DNA from: Carposina sasakii
Lineage: Eukaryota > Arthropoda > Insecta > Lepidoptera > Carposinidae
Direction of reading: 5' to 3'
NCBI GenBank assembly: GCA_014607495.2
Contig: CP053161.1
Coordinates: forward strand, 6,705,115-6,769,114
Length of the DNA stretch: 64,000 nt
Shown: one piece after another, positions 45,763-55,960 of the stretch
Position numbering within the stretch: position 1 is the first letter of the stretch
Layout: each line of letters begins with the position of its first letter
The notes under the pieces: model-generated
The model's input: the letters and a program-made list of their open reading frames with translations, nothing else
Told to the model about the DNA's origin: nothing
Databases searched by the model: none
Position numbers and translations under genes: made by a program

Positions 45763-48439
45763 TATTTCACTTCTTAAATTTAGTTAGATACTCCTACTTT
45801 ATAGGTACTACCTTTCTAATACTTCAGTGTTACTTCGATATATTGATATACTAGACCTACTGAACGCACTAATAAATAAAATTAATCACATTCACAACAA
45901 TGGTAGCGATTTACCGCAAATTTCTAATGACATAAAACCGGCACATTCAATTTGAGCCGCTATAATATTGTAATATAAAGTCCTCAAGTATTTTAATACG
46001 CCGTATTGCCCAGTTTATTCGCGCCAACCTTTCATACTGGACAATAATAGAAGTCCGTTGCAAATAGTGTTGTGGTAAGCAAACGTGAAAGAAATATATA
46101 AATATGAATATTTTACACTTTATATGCATCAATTGAGAAATGTATGACTCCAGTTAACTATCTGCTCTAAGAAATAGGCACATAAGTACATGATACTCGT
46201 ACAATCATACGTCAAATCATTCCTTAAGTTTCCTGCGCCAGGTTCATTGTACAAATTAACAAGACGTGGTTTTAAAATATACCTCATATTTTGTCCGTTA
46301 AGCCCGTTTGTTAATATTTTGTCTCATGTAGTACCTATTTAGCTAGCTCTTAGAGCGATTCGCACTATAGGTGATTCGAACCGTGGAAAAAACTGTATTG
46401 TCCCCACTATAGGCCGAATACATTGCAGTGCAAAACGCCCCATGACCCATTTAGCTTAAGAGGGTAGATATTTTGATGAATCAAACCCAAAACCTAAGAA
46501 TATCATACGTTATTATGAATCAAGTTTAATAAGCAAGTTCCCCTCCCTGTTTTCAAACCATTTCACTGCAGGTATTGTGTCAGATACAATTGTACGCTCT
46601 ATAAATAACTATAAAAGTCCATAGTAAAGTAAAGCCTTCAGAAGCACGGTTTTAAAATAGGGTACAGCTTCATAAACAAATTGAACGGTTTGAACGCGCC
46701 TTTTTATTGAAAACGGAATAAAGTTTACTACTATTTTTGTTGTAAGTACTTAGTTAATCTTTTGAAATGTTTTTTTTTTTAATTTGAAATAGAACTATTT
46801 ATAGTGAGTTGAGTGACTAAAATATGATTTGGAATATATTGTGCGATTACAGCTAACAAGCGTAAACTAAACTATAGGTATATAACGGAAATTCCTTCGT
46901 CTACTCTTACGCCATGCACGGGAGGAGATGAAGCTGATGTGTTCTAATAAAGTCTCGTATCAGCCATGCTATAAATTTAAATAAGATAATATAAATCTTA
47001 ATACAAATAAACATAAATTTAGTGAGAACAGAGATTTATAAATTAGTTAAATAAATTGTATTTCAATGTAAAAAGGTATCTATACATTTATTTATATATT
47101 CCTAACCCATAAGCTACGACCAATTATTTTGACACAACCTAAACTACAAAAATAACTACATATCTAGGTATTATAGGGCTTCAACAAAGAGACAGACAAG
47201 CAGGACCCCAGCTATCTCTGCACGTGAATCGAAGATTTATCCCGTAGGTATCAATATATTGTAGTATACTTAGGTGCTAATAAATAGGACTCGTAATAGT
47301 ATTTGAAGATAGATGTCACAAGCAATTACACGATAAAACGGCTCAAAAGGATCACAAACAACTTTCGCAAATACCTACCTAAGAGTTATAAGCGGATGAA
47401 ATGTAGATTGTATTTATTTATCATGCAAATTGAAAACAAAGATGATAAAAAATACTGCGTTTAAGCTTTAAAACTAATTGAATAAGCTTATGGAATAAGC
47501 TCAAAATAATAAACGTGGAGCAGAGATGGAATAACGATACTCCGAGGTGTAAAATGACATATTGTACCTATATAAAAAAGTCTGAAGAATTCGTGTATTT
47601 TTTAAATTCATTTTGTAATTTAAACCAGATATCCAATATTTTTGCAATTCACTTTATTATTCCAGTCGCACAATAAAGAAAAATAGTCGCTAAGGACAAA
47701 CTCGCCCGACATTTTTATAACAGGAAGAACAAAACGCATTTATGGCATTGAAAAAACTAAAATGACAATATTATTGTGTTCCCCGGCTATAAACATTGTT
47801 CGATTACTCACAAATTGCTATAATACCATATTATAGGTTTTATTGCGTTCGAAGACATTAAAAATCTAAAAACAGGACAAGTTCATATTGAGCAGTTAAG
47901 GTTCCGTGATAACCACATTAATAAAATTGTAGAGAACTTTATTTACTTTCTCATGGCTGAGTGCTGAACAGGCTGCAATTAGTGTGTATTGATTACATAG
48001 ATCCAGAAATAACAATACTAGTAGATATATTGGATACAATCAGCCTTTCAGCGTTACTACCTGGTTACATACTACTTTCAACTTGACATCGAATTCGCCA
48101 AAGCACCAGAATTGATGCTAGTGGGTGATTCATGGCCAATTTTATTACTAGATCAATATTATCTAAGATTTTTTATTCCGTAGTTTTGTGTGGAAACAAT
48201 TTGAAGATTAAATTATATTTGAAGATTAAGATATACAATAAATCCCTCAAGATCGGTTATTGATATTGGCTGTTATTTTACCTTAGAAGGTAGATACTGG
48301 AATGGGAGATGATAAGACATTAATTTATTTTACCATAACAGCTATTTTTAAAAGCTAGATACTTTTGGAATAATTTGCGAATAAAGTTTTATATAAGTAT
48401 AATTTAGAATTTGGTGTAAATGTGGCTGGCTCTTTATTG
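45763..48439. other. AT-rich non-coding stretch with an R3 fragment
   Basis: No gene is seen. The R3 fragment is at 46913-46968. The 61-codon ORF at 45947 has no recognisable feature. Confidence 0.6.
46913..46968 (+). repeat. R3 short repeat fragment
   Basis: CATGCACGGGAGGAGATGAA GCTGATGTGTTCTAATAAAG. Matches 58857-58913, 61886-61946 and 62621-62672. Four copies of a ~55-bp block suggest part of a longer retroposon. Confidence 0.6.
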
Positions 48440-48645
48440 TCGTCAGCCTATTGCAGTCCACTGCTGGACGTAGGCCTCCCCCAGTGTACGCCACATGGCT
48501 CAATCTCCCGTTTTTACCATCCAGTCACTATCAGCCGTTCTCTTTAAGTCATCGGTCCATCTGGCCGGAGGGCGCCTAACTACGCTTGCCGAGGCGCGGT
48601 CTCTATTCGAGAACCCGTTTACTCCACCGTCCATCGGTTCTACGA
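48440..48645 (-). pseudogene. RTE-type LINE reverse-transcriptase C-terminal fragment
   Basis: On the minus strand the frame reads RRPPARWTDDLKRTADSDWM, then VKTGD, a TGA stop, AMWRTLGEAYVQQWTAIG and the natural stop. The internal TGA sits where related copies have a sense codon (CAA in the copy at 5029), consistent with a CGA-to-TGA or similar transition. This is the longest coding remnant of the LINE whose 3' end the S1 units carry, and it identifies that tail as the end of a non-LTR polyprotein. It is 5'-truncated and dead. Confidence 0.75.
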
Positions 48646-49092
48646 CATCTGGCTCTTTATAGAATCCTAAAATCCTATACTTACGACGCGGGCGTCCACG
48701 CAATCGCAACAATGATCACAAAGGATTGCCTTTTAACGTATAAAATAATAAAACATCATAAAGAAATAAACTTTTAGAAGTCTTATTCTGTAATGTTATT
48801 TACGTAAATAGCAATCAGTGCTTAAATATTGCTTATGGTTTCTGATTACTGAATAGTCTTAAAATAGGCATTGAATCTAGCAATATTAGATGTTACAAGC
48901 AACAATTACAGCAGAACCTCAAATACTTAAGTACTTTTTAGATACCAGAAACTATAAATTTATTTGCAATAAAGAATAAAGAACTATAAATTTTTCTATA
49001 AGAACGGAACGGAATTTGGTCTAAATGGATAGGAGTTATAATTTCCGGAAAATGTTTCTTATAGAAAAACCAAAGTGTTACTAAGCATATAT

Positions 49093-49444
49093 GATGATGA
49101 TCTCGGATCGTATTTCGGCCAAGGCGACCAATCTCAACGGAGATTGGCCAGGTACGCAGGAGATATTATAGTGCACAAGTGTGTGCGTAAACACAGATGC
49201 ACTTTCTATTCCATTACTCTCATAGTCCGATGGGACGGAAAGCCGACACGACCGCAGAGAGATCAGGTGCAGGACCAACAGTTTAACGTGCTTTCCGAGG
49301 CACGAGCTGACAATTTTTGCAACATGAAAATCAGCTAATGAAATAAATTCATTGGTCATTCAAATTCACAGGCCCGTGACTGGGATCGAACTTACGCCTC
49401 CCGCTTAGAAGGTGCACGTCTTAACCACTGGGCTATCACCGCTA
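49093..49444 (-). mobile_element. Lepidopteran tRNA-derived SINE, near full length
   Basis: The minus strand begins with a tRNA-like head (GCGGTGATAGCCCAGTGGTT A box; GTTCGATCCCAG B box), followed by a body typical of a SINE widespread in Lepidoptera and an (ATC)n tail. It is flanked by TACTAAGCATATAT (49079-49092 and 49445-49458). Length is 352 bp. It overlaps two opposing ORFs (49075-49359) that are shadows. Confidence 0.85.
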
Positions 49445-49458
49445 TACTAAGCATATAT

Positions 49459-49571
49459 ACAAATATAACGTATATACATATGGCTGTTTTCCTGAAATAG
49501 GCAGCCAGTATCACAGGATCATAAAGGAGATCTCACAACGACGTTTAGCATAGCAGAGACAGATGTAAATC
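49459..49571 (+). mobile_element. R4 short element at the same target site
   Basis: 113 bp bounded on both sides by TACTAAGCATATAT (49445-49458 and 49572-49585). Contains CAGGATCATAAAGGAG and GTTTAGCATAGCAGAGACAG ATGTAAAT. The left target copy is shared with the adjoining SINE. Confidence 0.75.
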
Positions 49572-49585
49572 TACTAAGCATATAT

Positions 49586-50806
49586 TTAGCGATAAAAATT
49601 CTTACTTAATGAAAGTCTACGAAGATTATTATTAATTAATTTCAACCTTCGTGTTTCATTCAATAAACTGTAACAGGATGTTTGTTTCACATTGTTAGAT
49701 CCTTTGTCAGTTCGGATGTTGAGATGGGAAGCGGACAAAGGATGTAAGGCATTTCAGTCATGTGTCCTATTGACATATACCTATATTTTACGAGAACGTT
49801 CCATTTATTGAAAGGAACTTCGTAATTAACAGTGACCTAACTATATTTAAAATATTTTCTTCTAATCTAAAATTTCCTTATATCATCACATATTATAAAA
49901 CAAAGTCGCTTCGCGCTGTCTGTCCCTATGTATTTTTCTATGATTGAGTATGATTGATGATGGACAATCGTAAGTATCTACCTACGTATATGTAACATAC
50001 ATAAAATCACGGCTCCCACGCAGAGATCACGGATGTAACAAGACAGTAGTATAGATATATGAAAATCGCTGCAAGTCGTGAAAATTAATTTTTCCATATA
50101 ATCAAAATAGTCCACTAATAATAGTGTCTCAGAATAAGTCACCTGTAACAAAACCTCCACTTATAAAGAAGACTTAACGGCGATACATGCGCTATTTGTA
50201 ACATTACCCGCGCTAAATGTAACATTATATGCGGTTAAATTTATATTGCACTAGTTTCATAGTTGAAGTAAGGTATTGCGACTCGCACCGTATTTATGAA
50301 CGTCTGGTGTACATCAATTACTGAATTCCTAGTGTCTCAATAAACTGTTGATGCTGAAATATGGAGGTTAAGTTATTTTGGTATTAATCTTGTGTACAGT
50401 TAAATTGAATAACTAAATATCTATCTAACTAATTGTGTGTAATATGTATATGGCTATGCATCGCAACCGTAATGGCGCAGTTTGTAGTGACCCTGTCTGT
50501 TGAGCCTGTCTATATTTGAAACCCGAGTAATGAATAATGTTCCAATTTTTTTTAATTTCTATGCCTAGGTATTCTATGTATTGAGGGAGGCCTATGTTCA
50601 GCTATAAACATAATAGCTGTAATAATGAGTAACTACATAACATTAGTAATTATTATATTTTTTTATGCAGCAGAACTTAAATAAGATAAGAGCCAAGAGG
50701 AAGTAGATCTGCAAAATTTTCAGGGTATCCGCTTGCTGACCTCCAAACTTTGATTTGAAAATGATGAGGATGCAACATTAATCACATGTAATATTGTAAC
50801 GGTAGT
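49586..50806. other. AT-rich non-coding stretch
   Basis: No gene or clear repeat. A TATG/CACGG-like remnant around 49985-50035 may be another short retroposon. Confidence 0.5.
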
Positions 50807-51645
50807 ATTTAATCGCACATCAAATAAAATGTTTTCTTTAGTCACAAATAGTCGAAATTCATATCAAAATTACTAATTGCACAGCAAAATACTCAAATAA
50901 GAACATTGCTAAACAAACTGCAAAAAAATAGAAGCTATAAAAAAAAAAAAAGATAACAAGTACAATGTGCATTAGCAAAAATTTGCTGTGCATTAATAAA
51001 AAAGCTTTACTTTAAGATTATACTTGTTAACTCTTTATTTTTTTTATAGCTTCTATTTTTATTAAACATACAGCAATTACATAACCTAAATAAAACATCA
51101 TTTTATTTGACATAATCATCTTAATATTTGTTAAGTTACTATTTGTAACATTCTAACAATTGAAGTTACGATTTGTATCTGAATTCATATTTTAATGTTG
51201 ATCTCATTTTGTTATATGAGATCAACACTAAAATATTAAATCAGATACTTACAAATAGTAACTTCGAAATGTTTCATCAATTCGATTCGATGTTTGTCAT
51301 AGTTTAACCTATCCTAACCTATTATTTTTATCATTATATCAATGAAAAGGAAACTGTTACATCGACAATACGTCATTCGTCTTATATTAGTTTTGCGCTA
51401 AGCTTAATTTGCTGTGCAGTCAGTATTTTTTATGAAATTTTGGTACCAAAAGGTATTAATTTGTTTTGCATTCGAGGAAAACAGTTATGTTGGGCTGATG
51501 TTTATTTTCGAATTATGTCCTGTATGTAGTTATTTTGTTAAACTTTTAGTTTCTTTGTACTAAAATAATTTATTTGATGTAAAATGGTATATAAAAGATG
51601 TGATCAAATTGATGGCAGATTATTTATTTGATGTGCAATTAAAAA
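50807..51645. mobile_element. ~840-bp TIR element with internal hairpins
   Basis: The ends ATTTAATCGCACATCAAATAAA (50807-50828) and TTTATTTGATGTGCAATTAAA (51623-51643) are inverted repeats with one mismatch. Inside are a ~40-bp inverted repeat (50922-50962 with 51021-51060, TAGAAGCTATAAAA) and a ~45-bp imperfect one (51163-51264, TTGTATCTGA...TCAGATAC). The motif TTTGCTGTGCA or its complement recurs near 50880, 50980 and 51408. No ORF. Probably a non-autonomous DNA transposon; superfamily unknown. Confidence 0.6.
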
Positions 51646-52995
51646 TATCCCATATTGTGATTGAAGTTCCTAAGTTACCCTTCAACATCTATCCCATGTA
51701 GCTCAACAAACATAACCGTACTAAGTCATAACAAAGCCCAGCTTTCTACGGGATGGCTAGACAAAGTGGTAAGTAAGTCAGCCGGTTAGACCACAGTGTA
51801 AATATCGTGCAGTGTATCAACTTTACCATTTCATTAACGCTTTCCAGTTGTAAGGAAAACATCGAAGTTTTCCCTAGCCGCGCTTTTATCTGGAAACTTA
51901 ATTTTCAGATTTTATTTACTTAAGACTAATTTCAAAATGGTAATAATATACAAACGGATAGTTAACATTTAGCATTTGCTCTGAAAACTTTTAAAAGAAA
52001 ATAATAAATTAAATTAAGTAATAATAATATTAATTTACTGTGTACAATAAAGAATAAGAATTTTCAATTAGAAGCTGTTCAATAGTGATTTAGTTTTAAT
52101 GTTAAGGAGTTAACCCACTACATATTAGATTGGCTGTTGCACGGCTAGTCTGTGAATGAAGACCTGAATGAAACCAGTCCTAGCCAGTAAGTCACAGCGG
52201 ACGTATCAGCGAGCTTACCGCCATAACTCATGGTTACGAAATCGGTTACCTACGCGGTTGCTACAGGGTGGCCAAGATTACATTGAATAGGCTCCTTTAT
52301 ATTTCCATTTTATAATTTGGATGGTTATATATAAATACATAGGGGAAAATTATATATAATGTAACCGTGTTTTCTTAACGGAAAGGTTAAAAAGTACTTA
52401 TCCAGTAAAAAGTGTTTTTTTTTTTCGGGATGATAAGCACTGTACTTGTACTTGTATAAAATAATAGCTTTATGAATTTTTCACGTCAACTTTACCTATA
52501 TATTTCACGTTAATCCGTTCGCGCATTTTCAAATTAAGTATACGCGTCACGTCTTTATTTAGGTATAATCTATTCCCGACTATGATTTTGAATGCATCCT
52601 ATAGTTTACCTCCGCAGTTTAAGCATGCACTTTGAGAAATAGTTATACCGTTTGCGGTTGACATTTGGAATCAGTTGCATCTTGTATGTTCTCCCGTAAT
52701 TGAACTTTAGTAGCTCTGAGATTTATCTGGCGATGTAACAGGAACCTTGTAGTTTGATGCGCGGTAGGTATATGATTCTTATGCGATCATATTTATAAGT
52801 AGATAAATAGTTTTTATGACATCAAAAACAACTAAGGAAAAAGAAAAGAAAAAGACGATATTTACAAATAGAAAAACTTGCAAGTCCTAAACTGTTGACC
52901 GCATTGCCCTACTGGATAGCAAAGCTTATTCGCTATCCAAGAATAAGACAGTTTTCGGTCATTTGAAGCATTGACCAACCTTTTTGGAAGAGAAT
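51646..52995. other. Non-coding stretch
   Basis: No gene or named repeat is supported. A run of T at 52418-52432 and scattered AT-rich sequence only. Confidence 0.55.
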
Positions 52996-53008
52996 ATACA
53001 GGCCTATA

Positions 53009-53264
53009 TTGGCCGCGTGGTGCCGGCAGAGTAGAATTCGTACCACCTCATCTCTGCCCGTGGGTATCGTACGAGGCGATTACGGGTTTCCGAGAGGTGG
53101 GCAGCAGCGCCTCCCGTGTTGACAACATAGTCCAAAATACAAACTACGGTCACCAACCCGCCTACCCAGCATGGTGACTATGGGCAAAATCCCCCCATGG
53201 CAGTCTTGTGGCGTGCCCTGGGGGAGGCCTACGTCCAGCAGTGGACTGCAATAGGCTGATGATG
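53009..53264 (+). mobile_element. S1 SINE-like unit, full-length copy
   Basis: A 256-bp unit starting GGCCGCGTGGTGCCGGCAGA within a few bases of the duplication, ending GCTGATGATG. It is flanked by a 13-bp duplication ATACAGGCCTATA (52996-53008 and 53265-53277). The third independent copy with the same 5' border. Confidence 0.9.
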
Positions 53265-53277
53265 ATACAGGCCTATA

Positions 53278-55480
53278 CAATACATATTTGCGCTATTTGA
53301 GATATAGTTTCTCCGGTTAAATAAAGCGACGATAGAAGAAGTGAAGATACGGAGGTCATAGGACAGTGATGATTAAGAGAGTTAACTTCACATACTTCGA
53401 TACTCGTATTTTGTGGTCGTACACAATCAAGTCAATCTCTTACACAGATATTTGCCCCAGCCAAAATTCGAACCTAGAAACTCAGTCATCGCACCTTTTA
53501 TGGAATGAAATATCATTCCTTTTTGCGCCGATAGATTGCAATTAATTATCAGTGTATTATAAGATTTATCTCGAGATTTTATAAAAGATATTCCCAGAAT
53601 TATGTTATTATTTCCTTGCAACCGGAAGGGTCTAGACTAGTGGGGCAGTGAACTTAGCGATTCTTATTAAATTCATTTATTTATTATTGATAATATGATC
53701 GTTCATATTGATAGCAATAACCTCTTGTGATTTTAGGGCGAATTAAGTTTTTAGATTGATAGTTAGATTTTAGTAGCATAATAATGTTAAAATAATAATA
53801 ATGACCCACATTATCATTATCCAATGCACGTCTCTCAAAATACTGGGACTCTGTATTGCCGTGAATTTGCAAAGGTACCATAATAATTTTTTAACAGTTA
53901 AGTAGGATACTACATATTTAGATATTTAATTTAGTAAAAATCATTATTTAACTTTAAGATATCGAAAAATTTAAAATAAGTAGCTGCAAAAAATCAGAAA
54001 TGTATGCGTTGATGTCTTTTCTTCTTACGTACTTAAAAATCCTATTTTGGTAGTTTATTCATATTAAAAATTTCAGTTCACTGAAACATTTTTCAACTTA
54101 TGGTGATTCAAGAAAACTTTCAATGAAAATTGTTACGTATTTCCTTGAATAAAGCTTTATTTCTTAATGTACTTGGAGACGGAGGATATCGATCAACCCA
54201 CGCATTTTCATACATCGAAAATGCTTTGTTTTGAGACGATTATTCATATAGTTTAAACGATATTTTTTGTCTGTGACCGATAGGAATGGGTGGTCTTATT
54301 TGAGTTTTAATGGGATCGTTTATAAGGAGGTAAATAGACTGATTGATTCGAATAGTGTTTATTTATCGTATATATAGTATACCATTATCCGTTTTTTTCT
54401 CTTGAATGAAAATGTTGACATACAATTCTGTGTGAATTACTTTCCTGAAATATAGTCTTAGTTCTATGTGCTTTTAATATTATATTCTATGTTATTAGTA
54501 AACTTAACCAGTTTCCTCATATTTCACAGTTGTTTAAACTCAAGTATTATTAAACAAATTATAAGAGTCCTTTCACAAATGCCTTCTTCAAACCTTCGCT
54601 TATTGCACTTTATACAAACCGTTACAGTGACAACCCTTAACTTAAATTACCACAGACTTTATGGCCACGAAATAGGGTTCTCTTTTAAAAAGCAAGTAAG
54701 AAGTATAAGTGCGACCCATCTTGCATTCTAATTTGTTTACATAAACTTAAAACAAAAGACTTGCTTTAAGACACAGATCGAGAATTAATAGAGTCGGCTA
54801 ATTCGGAGTAAGAGCTTTTGTATTGTACAATACTTACTTATTTATATTTACATTCAAACTGTTATAATTTTTACTTAAAACTAGACAATTAATAATTTAA
54901 TTATATATATATAATTAAATTATTAATTGTCTAGTTTTATAAGAAACATTTTGTACCAAATTTTAGATTAGAGAACAACTTCAAGTAGAAAATAACAAAT
55001 AGGTTAAATCCGACACAATTTTCTATTCTAGTAACTTCGTCATAATTTTTTCTTACACAAAAATTATAATACTTTCTTAAAACACCAATTTCACACTATA
55101 CATTCAACAGGCACATCTACCCTCTACAATCCCACGCAAGTGCGACAAATAGCACCATTTACAACTGTCTTGTCCAGTCGTTATCTGTCCGCGGTGCTGC
55201 CTACACGCACACCCAGTCCCACAGTTTGAAGAGAGCCTTATAATTTTGTATGCGATACCATCGCATGAGAAATGCTGGCTGGATGAAGTTTTTAATAATG
55301 CTCAGTGTATGCAACTTGGGGTATAAGCGAGTATGGGTAATTGTAATGGAATACATGAGGTTGTTCTTGCTCTTTATTGTATATTGACGAAAATCTAACA
55401 AAGCCGTGTATTTGGATGTAAATTCTAAGTTTAGTTATTTTATAATATACATAATCAATATTTATCGAATAGATATATAA
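53278..55480. other. AT-rich non-coding stretch with one perfect palindrome
   Basis: No gene. Short ORFs at 53427, 53684, 54468 and 55201 lack domains. The palindrome at 54877 is listed separately. Confidence 0.55.
54877..54938. repeat. 62-bp perfect palindrome
   Basis: 31-bp arms starting AAAACTAGACAATTAATAAT meet at a TATATATA centre without a spacer. Able to form a cruciform or a hairpin RNA. Confidence 0.9.
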
Positions 55481-55654
55481 ACGTAATTTAAAAGAGATGG
55501 TAAAATTCGTCATCCGAGTTAAGTGACCCGATAGCTCAGTTGGTAGAGCGATGCACGGAATGCGAGAGGTCGTTAGTTCAAATCTCACTCGGGTGGAATT
55601 TTTTTTCATTTTCTTATTAATATTTTATAATATATAATATCTTAGTGAAGATAA
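55481..55654 (+). mobile_element. S2 element, short copy with tRNA-like core
   Basis: AATTTAAAAGAGATGGTAAA begins the copy. The tRNA-like core is at 55525-55596: acceptor-like GACCCGA / TCGGGTG (6 of 7 pairs), D arm GCTC...GAGC, and a T arm with one mismatch. A T run and AT-rich tail follow. The anticodon stem does not pair properly, so this is not a working tRNA gene. Confidence 0.75.
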
Positions 55655-55960
55655 ATTTATAAGAATAGTCTCCATAATATAATCCGCTGGGATATGGTTG
55701 ATCGTTTCATCATTAAACATCCTGCTGAGGGATTCAGCTTTGTTTACCAGGATTTGGCTAATGTATAGCTATCGGGACGAAAAAATAACGTTGCCAAAAA
55801 CATAATTTTAAAGAGATGGTAAAATTCGTCATCCGAGTTAAGTGACCCGATAGCTCAGTTGGTAGAGCGATGCACGGAATGCGAGAGGCCGTGAGTTCAA
55901 ATCTCACTCGGGTGGATTTTTTTTTTCATTTTCTTATTAATACGAGTATTTTATAAGGTA
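55655..55960 (+). mobile_element. S2 element, long copy with 5' flank and tRNA-like core
   Basis: It begins with a ~150-bp block (TCCGCTGGGATATGGTTGAT through CTAATGTATAGCTATCGGGA) followed by the AAAGAGATGGTAAAATTCGT leader. The tRNA-like core is at 55844-55915, where the T stem GTGAG/CTCAC is perfect, and a T run plus AT tail follow. It lies 319 bp downstream of the previous copy in direct orientation. Confidence 0.75.

Noticed and set aside
49368..49443. Second possible tRNA gene (minus strand)
   Set aside because: It is the head of a SINE flanked by target duplications, and the body and (ATC)n tail are present.
55525..55596. Possible functional tRNA gene
   Set aside because: D and T arms and acceptor are tRNA-like but the anticodon stem does not pair, the first acceptor pair is G:G, and the same core recurs in several dispersed copies with common flanks. 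It is better read as a mobile-element core.
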